The notes below the pieces were generated by a model. It saw only the letters and a list, made by a program, of their open reading frames with translations. It was not told the origin of the DNA and searched no databases. Shown piece by piece: positions 7,741 to 16,817 of a DNA stretch of 64,000 nt; positions within the stretch are counted from its first letter, which is position 1; every line of letters starts with the position of its first letter. Both the position numbers and the translations under genes were made by a program. Source of the DNA: an uncultured Croceitalea sp. (lineage in GTDB: Bacteria; Bacteroidota; Bacteroidia; Flavobacteriales; Flavobacteriaceae); NCBI GenBank assembly GCA_947503285.1, contig CANNDD010000002.1:434001-498000 (forward strand), read 5' to 3'.

Positions 7741-7766
7741 GCAGCGCAAAACTGTGTTTTGCTCGC
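7741..7766. other. Covarying hairpin after the mobilization genes, possible oriT
   Basis: GCAAAAC (7746-7752), loop TGT, GTTTTGC (7756-7762). The homologous site in element 2 (18356-18372) reads GGAAAAC-CAA-GTTTTCC: both partners of one base pair have changed together. That compensatory change argues the stem itself is selected. Placement beside mobilization genes suggests an origin of transfer or relaxosome site; a terminator is less likely because no T run follows. Confidence 0.5.
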
Positions 7767-7886
7767 TTAAACAACTGATTGAATAAATACTTTTAGTTTT
7801 CTTCGAATAGGATATCAGACTAGCGTGAACCAGATTTTTCAACTTGTAAACTTCTGTTAAACAAGACAATAATTGTTAACATTTTG

Positions 7887-7894
7887 TAGTTTTG
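7887..7894 (+). promoter_or_regulatory. Candidate -7 box for the metal-resistance operon
   Basis: TAGTTTTG fits TAnnTTTG and lies 7 bases before the ATG of the HYC_CC_PP gene. No clear TTTG lies at the right distance upstream, so an activator may be needed or the match may be chance. Confidence 0.35.
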
Positions 7895-7901
7895 TAGGGA
7901 A

Positions 7902-8306
7902 ATGAAAGCGATTTCACGTCAAATTTTATCTTCAATGCTGGCCCTATTGGTCTTGCTTTCTACGGTCTCGTGGACCGTCGATAAGCATATTTGTATGGGC
8001 AAGGTCGTGGATATTGCTTTCTTTGCCCATGCCGATACCTGCGGTATGGATATAGGTGCTGATAAGTCCCTCGCGTTCGAAAAATCCTGTTGTGATGATG
8101 AGACTTTCACCTTACAGGGACAAGAAGATTTGAAGATTTCCTTTTTTGACCTGGACTTGGAACAACAAGTTTTTCTGGTCTCATATGCATATGGCTATCT
8201 TAATACTTTTCAGGAAACTGATGTAACTTCAGTATCCTATTTTGGGCACCCGCCCCCCTTGCTCGACAAAGACTATCAAGTCCTCTACGAGACGTTTTTA
8301 ATTTGA
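7902..8306 (+). CDS. HYC_CC_PP family protein
   Basis: A 134-aa exported or membrane-attached small protein. The family is named for its conserved signatures, and all three are visible: HIC at 29-31, a CC pair at 63-64 and PPP at 117-119. A hydrophobic N-terminal leader (about residues 8-24) suggests export. Such proteins sit beside RND metal efflux genes in Bacteroidota, and here it is the first cargo gene, 104 bases before cusA. The Cys and His residues could bind Cu or another soft metal, but this has not been shown and I infer it from context. Confidence 0.8.
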   Translation: MKAISRQILSSMLALLVLLSTVSWTVDKHICMGKVVDIAFFAHADTCGMDIGADKSLAFEKSCCDDETFTLQGQEDLKISFFDLDLEQQVFLVSYAYGYLNTFQETDVTSVSYFGHPPPLLDKDYQVLYETFLI

Positions 8307-8311
8307 TTTTT

Positions 8312-8395
8312 GGATAACTACAAATTTGCCCTGCGGTCAACCGTATAGGGCTAAACGTGTTTTGTACCGCTTTTGTAAAACGCCTGTAATTATCC
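8312..8395 (+). promoter_or_regulatory. Structured leader between the HYC_CC_PP gene and cusA
   Basis: GGATAACTACA (8312-8322) pairs with TGTAATTATCC (8385-8395), 11 bp with one G-T pair in RNA. Inside are two further hairpins: GCCCT(8328-8332)/AGGGC(8347-8351) with inner GCGG/CCGT pairing, and GTTTT(8359-8363)/AAAAC(8377-8381). This makes a closed three-way junction that ends 15 bases before the cusA ATG, close to where ribosomes load. It could be a regulatory RNA element for cusA translation. Not recognised as any riboswitch I know. Confidence 0.45.
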
Positions 8396-8410
8396 AAATA
8401 TTCAGATGAT

Positions 8411-11400
8411 ATGCTTAACAAAGCCATTAAATTTTTAATAGAGAACAAGTTGGTAGCCGTGCTACTACTGACCATTTTTGTAGGTTGGGGAGTGGTCAAT
8501 GCCCCCTTTAAATGGGACACCGTCCCGATAGCTATCGGGATGCCCAATGACCCTGTGGCCGTAGATGCCATACCCGATATTGGCGAGAACCAACAGATTA
8601 TCTATACCCAATGGGCGGGGCGTAGTCCACAGGATATTGAAGACCAAATTACCTATCCGTTGACCACTTCCCTGTTGGGAATTCCAGGAGTGCGTACCAT
8701 CCGTAGTTCTTCGATGTTCGGTTTCTCCACCATCTTTGTCATTTTTGAAGAAGATGTCGAGTTCTATTGGTCGCGTAGCCGTATTCTTGAAAAACTGAAC
8801 TCCCTACCATCGGGATTACTTCCCAATGGGGTCAATCCGTCTTTGGGGCCAGATGCCACTGCTTTGGGGCAAATCTTTTGGTATACCTTGGAGGGGCGTG
8901 ATGACAATGGCAATGTTACGGGCGGTTGGGATTTACAGGAATTACGTAGTATACAGGACTACTACGTAAAATACGGCCTGTCTTCAGCCAGTGGTGTATC
9001 CGAGGTAGCTTCCATTGGCGGTTATGTTCAGGAATATCAAATCGATATTGACCCTGAACTAATGCGGCAATACAATATTGGACTACACCATATCGTAAAG
9101 GCCGTAAAGCAATCCAATAAAGACATTGGTGCGCAAACCCTAGAAATCAATCAAGCCGAATATTTGGTACGGGGTCTGGGCTATGTAAAATCCATTGCGG
9201 ACATAGAAAATGCGGTGGTCGATGCAGAGAACTTCACATCGATACGAATTAAGGATGTCGCCAATGTCAATTTAGGCCCAGCGACCAGACGTGGCATTTT
9301 GGATAAAGAAGGTGCAGAAGTGGTCGGCGGTGTCATAGTGGCACGCTATGGAGCAAACCCCTTGGAAGTAATCACCAATGTAAAAGAACAGATTGCCGAA
9401 CTATCGGCGGGCTTGCCCTCAAAAGTATTAGCTGATGGACGTACCTCACAGCTTACCATAGTACCGTTTTATGACCGTACTGAATTGATACAGGAAACAT
9501 TGAGTACGCTCAATGAGGCATTGACACTGGAAATTCTGATTACCATTCTGGTAATCATCGTAATGGTATTTAATCTGAGAGCTTCTATCCTAATTTCAGG
9601 CCTGTTGCCCGTTGCCGTACTGATGGTGTTTATCGCAATGAAAGCCTTTGGCGTGGATGCCAATATTGTGGCCTTATCGGGTATTGCCATTGCCATCGGA
9701 ACAATGGTGGATGTAGGGGTCATACTTTCCGAAAATATCATCAGGCATCTGGATGAGAACAAACAATTGGAACCCTCACAACAACTGGGTATTAATACGG
9801 TGGTGTACAACGCCACAGCAGAAGTCTCAGGAGCCATCCTTACTGCCGTATTGACAACCATTATCAGCTTTATCCCTGTCTTCACGATGATAGGTGCCGA
9901 AGGAAAACTATTTCGCCCGTTGGCATTTACCAAAACTATGGCATTGACCGCTTCCATTGTTGTAGCCCTATTCTTGATACCTTCCTTTGCTGCCTATATT
10001 TTCAAGAAGAACACGATTAAAACCGTATTCCGATACGCCATCAATGGACTGTTGATTGTCTTGGGAATAACAGCCTTGATTTTTGGCTATGGTCTGGGGC
10101 TGTTATTGATTGCTTTTGGAGCACTTTCCATTTTATTTATGCGGGATATGCTTTCGCGAAAGCAATTCAATCTAGGGAATATCGGCGTTTCCATAGTAGC
10201 TATCGTAAGCCTTCTAGCGGTCTATTGGAGACCTCTTGGTTTTGATAGAAGTATTGTCATCAACTTCATTTTTGTGGCCCTTATCTGTTTTGGGTTGTTG
10301 GGCACTTTTTGGGTCTTTAGAAAGTACTATACCCGAATCTTGGAATGGGCACTGCAAAACAAGCTCGCCTTTTTGGCCCTACCCACGGCAATCGTTGTTT
10401 TTGGAGTGTTGATTATGCGTTCAACGGGCAAAGAGTTTATGCCCTCCTTGGATGAAGGTTCTTTCTTGTTGATGCCCACATCCTTGCCACATTCTGGCGT
10501 CGCCGAAAACAAGAGGGTATTACAGCAATTGGATATGGCGGTGGCGAGTATCCCTGAAATCAAAACCGTAGTGGGAAAATCGGGTCGTGTGGAATCGGCA
10601 TTGGACCCTGCACCCTTATCGATGTACGAGAATAACATACAGTACCGAACCGAATACGAACTCAATTCTGACGGTAGTCCACAAAGGTATCAGGTCAATA
10701 AAGATGGTTTGTTTGAACTAAAAAATGGAAAACTGGTGGCCAATCCGAATTCGGAATACGAGAATGAATCGAACTACAGCAATCTCATTTCCGACCCCTA
10801 TCGTATCAATCGCAATCAATTGATTGCTGACGATGATGGGGAATATTACCGTAATTGGCGACCTGAGATACGCTCCTCAAATGATATATGGAACGAAATT
10901 GTACGGGTGACCAAACTGCCTGGAGTGACCTCTGCACCCAAGTTACAGCCCATAGAAACCCGATTGGTAATGTTGCAAACGGGAATGCGCGCACCAATGG
11001 GCATCAAAGTAAAAGGGCAGGATTTAAAACAAATCGAAGCCTTTGGATTGGAATTGGAAAACATCCTAAAAACCGTTGAAGGGGTTAAAGAGCAGGCTGT
11101 TTTTGCCGAACGGATCGTGGGCAAACCCTATTTGCTCATCGATATTGACCGAGAGCGTTTGGCACGTTACGGAATTACCATTGAAGATGTGCAACAGGTA
11201 CTTTCGGTGGCTGTTGGTGGCGTGCCCCTCACCCAAACCGTGGAAGGTCGTGAACGCTATGCCGTGCGAGTGCGATACCCAAGGGAACTGCGCGACCATC
11301 CCGAGGATTTAAAAAACATCTATGTTCCCGTTTCCAAAGGAAGCCCTGTACCCTTAAGTGAACTTGTCACCATACGTTACGAACAAGGGCCACATAATAT

Positions 11401-12160
11401 CCGAAGCGAAGACACCTTTCTGGTAGGTTTTGTACTCTTTGATAAATTGGACGGCTATGCCGAAGTCAATGTAGTGGAAAACGCACAAGCAGCTATTCAA
11501 TCGCAAATTGACGATGGCAATTTAATAGTACCCAAAGGTCTTAATTATGAATTTGCGGGCACCTATGAGAATCAGCTACGAGCAGAAAAAACCTTATCTG
11601 TAGTGGTACCCTTGGCACTGGCCATCATCTTCTTGATTCTCTATTTCCAATTCCGTTCCGTTGCCACCTCCTTGATGGTATTTACAGGTATTGCGGTAGC
11701 CTTTGCAGGCGGTTTCTTGATGATATGGCTTTACGGGCAGGATTGGTTTTTCAATTTCAGTCTTTTTGGGGAAAATCTAAGACAACTGTTCCAGATGCAC
11801 CCTATCAATTTAAGTGTTGCGGTATGGGTCGGTTTTATTGCCCTGTTCGGTATTGCCACCGATGACGGGGTGGTTATGGCAACCTATCTGACCCAAACTT
11901 TTGAGCGCAACCGACCCAAAGACCTTCAAACGGTACGTGCTGCTGTCATAGAAGCTGGGCAAAAAAGAATACGCCCCTGTTTGATGACCACGGCCACGAC
12001 CATACTGGCCTTACTTCCTATTTTAACCTCTACGGGTCGGGGAAGTGATATTATGATACCTATGGCGATACCCAGTTTTGGGGGAATGCTCATTGCACTT
12101 ATCACCCTTTTCGTAGTGCCTGTCTTATACAGTTGGCGAAAAGAAGTCCAATTAAAATGA
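8411..12160 (+). CDS. cusA: CusA/CzcA-type heavy-metal RND efflux pump, inner-membrane subunit
   Basis: Proton-driven trimeric pump that exports metal ions, most likely Cu(I)/Ag(I), from periplasm or cytoplasm through a CusCBA channel. Twelve membrane segments are expected; the first is at residues 14-31 and the second group begins near 360. The transmembrane proton-relay Asp is in GIAIAIGTMVDVGVI. Met residues at the CusA-like sites RLVMLQTG and APMGIKV favour Cu/Ag over Zn/Co. At 1249 aa it is about 200 residues longer than Escherichia coli CusA: an extra hydrophobic stretch follows the sixth helix (about 535-620) and an Asn/Tyr-rich insert lies near 740-825. The next gene starts at its stop (ATGA overlap). 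Metal specificity is inferred. Confidence 0.93.
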   Translation: MLNKAIKFLIENKLVAVLLLTIFVGWGVVNAPFKWDTVPIAIGMPNDPVAVDAIPDIGENQQIIYTQWAGRSPQDIEDQITYPLTTSLLGIPGVRTIRSSSMFGFSTIFVIFEEDVEFYWSRSRILEKLNSLPSGLLPNGVNPSLGPDATALGQIFWYTLEGRDDNGNVTGGWDLQELRSIQDYYVKYGLSSASGVSEVASIGGYVQEYQIDIDPELMRQYNIGLHHIVKAVKQSNKDIGAQTLEINQAEYLVRGLGYVKSIADIENAVVDAENFTSIRIKDVANVNLGPATRRGILDKEGAEVVGGVIVARYGANPLEVITNVKEQIAELSAGLPSKVLADGRTSQLTIVPFYDRTELIQETLSTLNEALTLEILITILVIIVMVFNLRASILISGLLPVAVLMVFIAMKAFGVDANIVALSGIAIAIGTMVDVGVILSENIIRHLDENKQLEPSQQLGINTVVYNATAEVSGAILTAVLTTIISFIPVFTMIGAEGKLFRPLAFTKTMALTASIVVALFLIPSFAAYIFKKNTIKTVFRYAINGLLIVLGITALIFGYGLGLLLIAFGALSILFMRDMLSRKQFNLGNIGVSIVAIVSLLAVYWRPLGFDRSIVINFIFVALICFGLLGTFWVFRKYYTRILEWALQNKLAFLALPTAIVVFGVLIMRSTGKEFMPSLDEGSFLLMPTSLPHSGVAENKRVLQQLDMAVASIPEIKTVVGKSGRVESALDPAPLSMYENNIQYRTEYELNSDGSPQRYQVNKDGLFELKNGKLVANPNSEYENESNYSNLISDPYRINRNQLIADDDGEYYRNWRPEIRSSNDIWNEIVRVTKLPGVTSAPKLQPIETRLVMLQTGMRAPMGIKVKGQDLKQIEAFGLELENILKTVEGVKEQAVFAERIVGKPYLLIDIDRERLARYGITIEDVQQVLSVAVGGVPLTQTVEGRERYAVRVRYPRELRDHPEDLKNIYVPVSKGSPVPLSELVTIRYEQGPHNIRSEDTFLVGFVLFDKLDGYAEVNVVENAQAAIQSQIDDGNLIVPKGLNYEFAGTYENQLRAEKTLSVVVPLALAIIFLILYFQFRSVATSLMVFTGIAVAFAGGFLMIWLYGQDWFFNFSLFGENLRQLFQMHPINLSVAVWVGFIALFGIATDDGVVMATYLTQTFERNRPKDLQTVRAAVIEAGQKRIRPCLMTTATTILALLPILTSTGRGSDIMIPMAIPSFGGMLIALITLFVVPVLYSWRKEVQLK

Positions 12161-13389
12161 GAAAGCAAATGAAAAAGCTACTATACATAAGTGTTCTTTT
12201 TACGGCATCCATCCCATTGAATGCACAGGAGTTGCAAATCTATTTGGAAGAAGCAGAAAGGAACAATCCCAAGATTCAACGCTTTGAACTACAATATCAG
12301 ATTGCTTCCGAAAAAGTAAATCAGGCTTCCTCATTGCCCAATACCGATTTTGGTGTAGGCGTTCCCGTGAGTAGTCCAGAGACCCGCACAGGGCCACAAC
12401 GCTTTAAGGTCTCGGCAAAGCAGCGAATTCCTTGGTTTGGGGTCATTACGGCACGTAAAAACTATGCCAGTTCAGTGGCCGATGCGCAGTACGAAGACAT
12501 TGCGATTACCAGACGTAAACTGGTGGCCGATGTATCACAATCCTATTATAAACTCTATGCGCTCAAGGCACAACAAGCCATTTTTGATGAGCAGATAGCC
12601 CTTTTAAAAACCTATGAAACCTTGGCCTTGAATTCTGTGGAAACAGGCAAGGCATCTGCCGTAGATGTATTGAAATTGCAGATTCGCCAGAATGAATTGA
12701 CCGCTTCCAAGAGCGTACTGGAACAACAGTTTATGGCGGAGCAGACCCATTTCAATAAACTTTTAAATCGAAAAAAATCCATAACGGTTGCTGTGGTGGA
12801 TGAGTTGGAACTTCTTTTGGAAACAGACGATGATAATCTGGACAACCTAAAGTTGCACCCTGAATTGGTAAAGTATGACAAACTGTTTGCTGCTGTGGAA
12901 CAATCAGAATTGGTGAACCAAAAGGAAAGTAGTCCGAGTTTAGGGTTCGGTCTAGACTACATTGCCGTTGCAGAAGGCCCCATCACCAATTTTAATGACA
13001 ACGGCAAGGATATTTTGATTCCGTCCGTATCATTTTCCATTCCCATTTTAAACAAGAAATACAAGTCGCAGAGCAAACAAAATAAGTTGAGACAAGAGCA
13101 ACTATTGGCCGAAAAACAGGAACGGGAAAATGTACTGGAATCGCTTTTGGATGCGGCTATAAAGAATAAAATGTCAGCCCGAATACAGCACGATACACAA
13201 ATCAAAAATTTGGAGCAATCCAAAAATGCCGAGCAAATCCTATTGAAGAACTATGAAACGGGTACGATTGATTTTAATGATGTGCTCGATATTCAGGAAC
13301 TGGGGTTAAAGTTCGAGATGAACCGTATCAGGGCCATACAACAGTATTACGTACAGCACGCCATCATTAATTACTTAACATATCAATAA
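12157..13389 (+). CDS. TolC-family outer-membrane efflux protein (CusC role)
   Basis: Outer-membrane channel partner of the CusA pump. The ATG at 12157 overlaps the cusA stop (ATGA), which is preferred to an upstream in-frame codon, and gives MRKQMKKLLYISVLF, a signal peptide cleaved before QELQ. The 410-aa body is alpha-helical with repeated coiled-coil heptads, as expected for the two tandem outer-membrane-efflux domains of TolC proteins, ending in a helical repeat (TGTIDFNDVLDIQE). Translational coupling to cusA indicates equimolar assembly. Confidence 0.9.
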   Translation: MRKQMKKLLYISVLFTASIPLNAQELQIYLEEAERNNPKIQRFELQYQIASEKVNQASSLPNTDFGVGVPVSSPETRTGPQRFKVSAKQRIPWFGVITARKNYASSVADAQYEDIAITRRKLVADVSQSYYKLYALKAQQAIFDEQIALLKTYETLALNSVETGKASAVDVLKLQIRQNELTASKSVLEQQFMAEQTHFNKLLNRKKSITVAVVDELELLLETDDDNLDNLKLHPELVKYDKLFAAVEQSELVNQKESSPSLGFGLDYIAVAEGPITNFNDNGKDILIPSVSFSIPILNKKYKSQSKQNKLRQEQLLAEKQERENVLESLLDAAIKNKMSARIQHDTQIKNLEQSKNAEQILLKNYETGTIDFNDVLDIQELGLKFEMNRIRAIQQYYVQHAIINYLTYQ

Positions 13390-13422
13390 TTTAAGTAATA
13401 TCATATACAAACCTCTTTATAA

Positions 13423-14214
13423 ATGAAAAAATCGGTTTTCAAAATATCAAAAATGGACTGCCCTTCAGAAGAGGCAATGATTCGGATGAAACTTGAACCG
13501 TTCAATACCATTACTAAACTAGACTTTGATATTTCCAATCGAAAGCTAACGGTTTTCCATAAGGATGCATTAGACGATATACAAACTGCCATAGCAGAAT
13601 TGAATTTTAATGAAGAGTTGATTTCTTCCGAAACCACCGAAGAAATCATAGTGGATGAAGCCAACAATCAACGCAAGATGCTATGGTCTGTTTTGCTCAT
13701 TAATTTCATTTTTTTTGCACTTGAAATGGCAACAGGATTGATTTCAAAATCAATGGGGCTAGTTGCCGATAGTTTGGATATGTTGGCAGATTCATTCGTT
13801 TATGGACTGAGCCTTTTTGCAGTTGGAGGTTCAATAATCCGTAAAAAAAAGATAGCGACAATGGCAGGATATTTTCAGATGGCACTGGCCGCAATCGGTT
13901 TTGTGGAAGTTATCAGAAGGTTTTTGATGACCACAGAAATACCGGATTTTAAGACAATGATTGTTGTTTCATTTTTTGCGCTCATCGCAAACGGTTTATG
14001 CCTTTATTTATTACAGAAATCAAAAAGTAAAGAAGCCCATATGCAGGCGAGTATGATATTTACATCGAATGACGTCATCATTAATTCTGGGGTAATAATC
14101 GCAGGATTATTTGTACTCTGGACAAACTCAAAAGTACCCGATTTAATTATAGGTGCCGTTGTTTTTATCATAGTCATTCGGGGGGCGATAAACATTTTAA
14201 AACTTGGCAGATAA
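13423..14214 (+). CDS. Cation diffusion facilitator with N-terminal HMA-like domain
   Basis: A 263-aa fusion. Residues 1-70 form a ferredoxin-like HMA domain whose metal loop is MDCPSEE (11-17), with one Cys instead of the usual CxxC. Residues 85-263 form the membrane part of a CDF transporter with about six helices and the helix-2 and helix-5 acidic sites ADSLDMLAD and SNDVIINSG. CDF proteins exchange divalent metals for protons at the inner membrane. It lacks the usual C-terminal cytoplasmic metal domain, so the HMA domain may take that place. It lies 33 bases after the TolC gene and overlaps the next one. Metal unknown. Confidence 0.8.
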   Translation: MKKSVFKISKMDCPSEEAMIRMKLEPFNTITKLDFDISNRKLTVFHKDALDDIQTAIAELNFNEELISSETTEEIIVDEANNQRKMLWSVLLINFIFFALEMATGLISKSMGLVADSLDMLADSFVYGLSLFAVGGSIIRKKKIATMAGYFQMALAAIGFVEVIRRFLMTTEIPDFKTMIVVSFFALIANGLCLYLLQKSKSKEAHMQASMIFTSNDVIINSGVIIAGLFVLWTNSKVPDLIIGAVVFIIVIRGAINILKLGR

Positions 14215-14215
14215 A

Positions 14216-14932
14216 ATGGTAAAGAGAAAAACAGCAAAATGGATTCGGAAATCCCATAGATACCTCGGCATTTTTTTGGGACTTCAATTTTTGATGTGGA
14301 CCATCAGTGGCATTTATTTCAGTTGGACGGATATTGATGCCATCCACGGTGACCATTTTAAAAATATGGACTATCAATCACAGGCCTTTACAGGTTTGAT
14401 AGCACCTTCCGAATTGAAACTGGAGAAAGGAATCAATTCCATTGAAATCAGGGACATCAACAACGTGCCGTATTACTGGGTCAACAAAAAACAACTCTTT
14501 AGTGCTCTGGATGGAAAGGTAAAATCGTCCATAACCAAAGACGAAGCCCTGTACATCGCAGGGAATCGTATCAAAAAAGAACTTCAAGTCAATGATGTAG
14601 CCTTTATTGAAAAAGTAGATAAACACCACGAGTATCGTGAAAAATTGTTGCCCGCGTATGTGATTTCCTATGAAGGACACGAAAACCTAAAAGCGTATGT
14701 ATCGGCAATCGACGGGAAATTCCAGACCGTTCGTCATCGGAATTGGCGCATTTTTGATTTTCTATGGATGACCCATACGATGGATTATGAAGGTCGGGAT
14801 GACTTCAATACCACAGTATTGAGGGCTTTCTCGCTATTGGGGTTGATTACCGTGTTGAGCGGTTTTCTACTCTGGTACATCAGTTCACCTTCGATACTAA
14901 AATTTAAAAAACGATTAAAAAGAAACCAATGA
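14216..14932 (+). CDS. PepSY domain membrane protein
   Basis: About 238 aa from the ATG at 14216; an ATG at 14204, overlapping the CDF gene, is also possible. An N-terminal helix (GIFLGLQFLMWTISGIYFSW) and a C-terminal helix (LRAFSLLGLITVLSGFLLWY) enclose a periplasmic region with two PepSY-like segments (about 70-120 and 130-180). PepSY-TM proteins are often found with metal or iron uptake and efflux genes and some act in reduction of metals. Within this operon it may assist copper handling; that is inferred. Confidence 0.8.
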   Translation: MVKRKTAKWIRKSHRYLGIFLGLQFLMWTISGIYFSWTDIDAIHGDHFKNMDYQSQAFTGLIAPSELKLEKGINSIEIRDINNVPYYWVNKKQLFSALDGKVKSSITKDEALYIAGNRIKKELQVNDVAFIEKVDKHHEYREKLLPAYVISYEGHENLKAYVSAIDGKFQTVRHRNWRIFDFLWMTHTMDYEGRDDFNTTVLRAFSLLGLITVLSGFLLWYISSPSILKFKKRLKRNQ

Positions 14933-14999
14933 AATGAGCACAAATTTTTTCATTGGGAAGTTTACCCACTGAAATGAACAAAATTTATGCGAATTGCTG

Positions 15000-15024
15000 A
15001 ATGTCTTAAAATTTTTAAGACATT
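15000..15024. promoter_or_regulatory. Perfect palindrome upstream of the CusB gene, candidate operator
   Basis: AATGTCTTAAAA and TTTTAAGACATT are perfect 12-base arms around a single T, ending 20 bases before the CusB start. It lies in the only sizeable gap (112 bases) of the cargo operon. A dimeric regulator site or a transcript hairpin would fit; no regulator gene lies in the element. Confidence 0.5.
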
Positions 15025-15044
15025 AATTTAAAAATTTTATACAG

Positions 15045-16811
15045 ATGAAAAAGAATAGCATTTTTATAGTAGCAGCAGCAATAGTGGGACTATTGGCGGG
15101 CTATCTATTCTTCGGAAATTCAAGTCAGGAAAAATCGGAAATGAAAATGCACGACCATTCGACGCATTCCAATACCGAGGTCTGGACGTGTTCAATGCAT
15201 CCACAGATTCGACAATCCGAACCAGGGAGTTGTCCTATCTGTAGTATGGATTTGATTCCTGCCGAAACAAGTGCGGACGGGCTTTCCGAAGACCAATTCA
15301 AAATGACCGAAAATGCAATGGCCTTGGCGAATGTACAGACCACTGTTGTTGGCAATGCTCTGGGAAGCACCGAAAATAATGTCTCCCTCTCAGGGAAAAT
15401 TGCCGTAAACGAAGAAGCCAATGCCATACAGGCCAGCTATTTTGATGGACGCATTGAGCGGCTAAATGTAAACTACGAAGGTCAGGAAGTACGCAAAGGA
15501 CAACTTTTGGCAACCATTTATTCCCCAGAATTGGTGGCCGCGCAACAAGAATTGTTGACCGCTGCTTCTTTGAAGGAAACACAATCGGAACTCTACAATG
15601 CTGTGCGCAATAAACTGAAATTGTGGAAGCTTTCAGAAAAACAAATCAATGCCATTGAAACCTCTGGAAAGGTAACCGAGAACTTCCCCGTATATGCGAC
15701 CGTATCGGGTACGGTAATGGAAGTAATGCGTGCCGAAGGGGATTATATCAAAAAAGGACAGCCCATTGCCAAGGTAAGTAACCTAAATTCTGTCTGGGCC
15801 GCATTTGATGCCTATGAAAGCCAGTTGTCCCAATTCAAAAAAGGACAGCAAATTACTATTACCACCAATGCCTATCCCAATAAAACTTTTGAAGGCACCA
15901 TTTCATTTATAGATCCCATCTTGAATAATGCTACCAGAACGGTACTAGTTCGGGCTACGCTCAACAATCGAAAAAATCTGTTCAAGCCTGGTATGTTTGT
16001 GACAGCGCAAATGGAAAATGGTGCGAACACAACGACCAATGAAAACTTGTATGTTCCCTCAAGTGCGGTGCTCTGGACAGGGGAACGCTCCGTAATCTAT
16101 GTGAAAGCCAAAGCCGATGAGCCTGTTTTTGAGATGCGTGAAGTAATGGTCGGGGCAAAAAACGGAGAACAAGTAGAAGTCACCTTTGGCCTTGATGCAG
16201 GGGAAGAAATTGTAACCAATGGTACATTTACCGTTGATGCGGCTGCACAATTGCAAGGCAAGAAAAGTATGATGAATAAATCGGGAGGCCGAACGACCAC
16301 AGGGCACGAAGGGCATACAGGAATGCAGGAAGAACATCAAATGGAAACAATGGAATATGCTATGAAAATGGAATTACCCGTTACATTTCAAAGTGATTTT
16401 AAGCAGGCATTACCGGCTTACCTTAAAATGAAAGATGCATTCGTTGCCAGTGATGCAGCTAGCATTGCCCAAGAAGCCAAAACCACTTTGGAAGGATTCA
16501 GAAAACTTGACCAATCCTCTATTGGCAAAATGGAAAAGGGTCATTTAAGTAAGAGTATTGAGATGTTGGAAGCCATTTCCAAAAATGAGGATTTGGAAAA
16601 TCAACGTGCGCATTTTGTGATTCTCAATAAAAATTTGGTTGCGCTCGCTTCCAATCTCGAATCCTTGGAAGGAACGGTTTATGTACAACAATGCCCTATG
16701 GCCGACAATAATCAAGGAGCTATTTGGTTAAGTACGGAACAGGAAATACGCAACCCGTATTTTGGGAATGCAATGCTTACCTGTGGAAGCGTGATTGAGA
16801 CTTTACAATAG
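15045..16811 (+). CDS. cusB: CusB-type RND periplasmic adaptor with heavy-metal-binding and DUF3347 domains
   Basis: Membrane-fusion subunit joining CusA to the outer-membrane channel. Residues 5-24 anchor it, and 31-42 are Met/His-rich. The heavy-metal-binding domain at 47-70 reads WTCSMHPQIRQSEPGSCPIC with ligands C49, M51, H52, C63, C66 and M68. Adaptor barrel-sandwich and beta-barrel domains follow to about 410. A His/Met-rich linker (about 424-450) leads to a C-terminal DUF3347 domain ending in VYVQQCPMA and AMLTCGS. At 588 aa it is longer than classic CusB because of the two added metal domains. It is the last cargo gene, separated from its pump by the CDF and PepSY genes. Cu/Ag specificity is a family inference. 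Confidence 0.92.
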   Translation: MKKNSIFIVAAAIVGLLAGYLFFGNSSQEKSEMKMHDHSTHSNTEVWTCSMHPQIRQSEPGSCPICSMDLIPAETSADGLSEDQFKMTENAMALANVQTTVVGNALGSTENNVSLSGKIAVNEEANAIQASYFDGRIERLNVNYEGQEVRKGQLLATIYSPELVAAQQELLTAASLKETQSELYNAVRNKLKLWKLSEKQINAIETSGKVTENFPVYATVSGTVMEVMRAEGDYIKKGQPIAKVSNLNSVWAAFDAYESQLSQFKKGQQITITTNAYPNKTFEGTISFIDPILNNATRTVLVRATLNNRKNLFKPGMFVTAQMENGANTTTNENLYVPSSAVLWTGERSVIYVKAKADEPVFEMREVMVGAKNGEQVEVTFGLDAGEEIVTNGTFTVDAAAQLQGKKSMMNKSGGRTTTGHEGHTGMQEEHQMETMEYAMKMELPVTFQSDFKQALPAYLKMKDAFVASDAASIAQEAKTTLEGFRKLDQSSIGKMEKGHLSKSIEMLEAISKNEDLENQRAHFVILNKNLVALASNLESLEGTVYVQQCPMADNNQGAIWLSTEQEIRNPYFGNAMLTCGSVIETLQ

Positions 16812-16817
16812 TATTTG

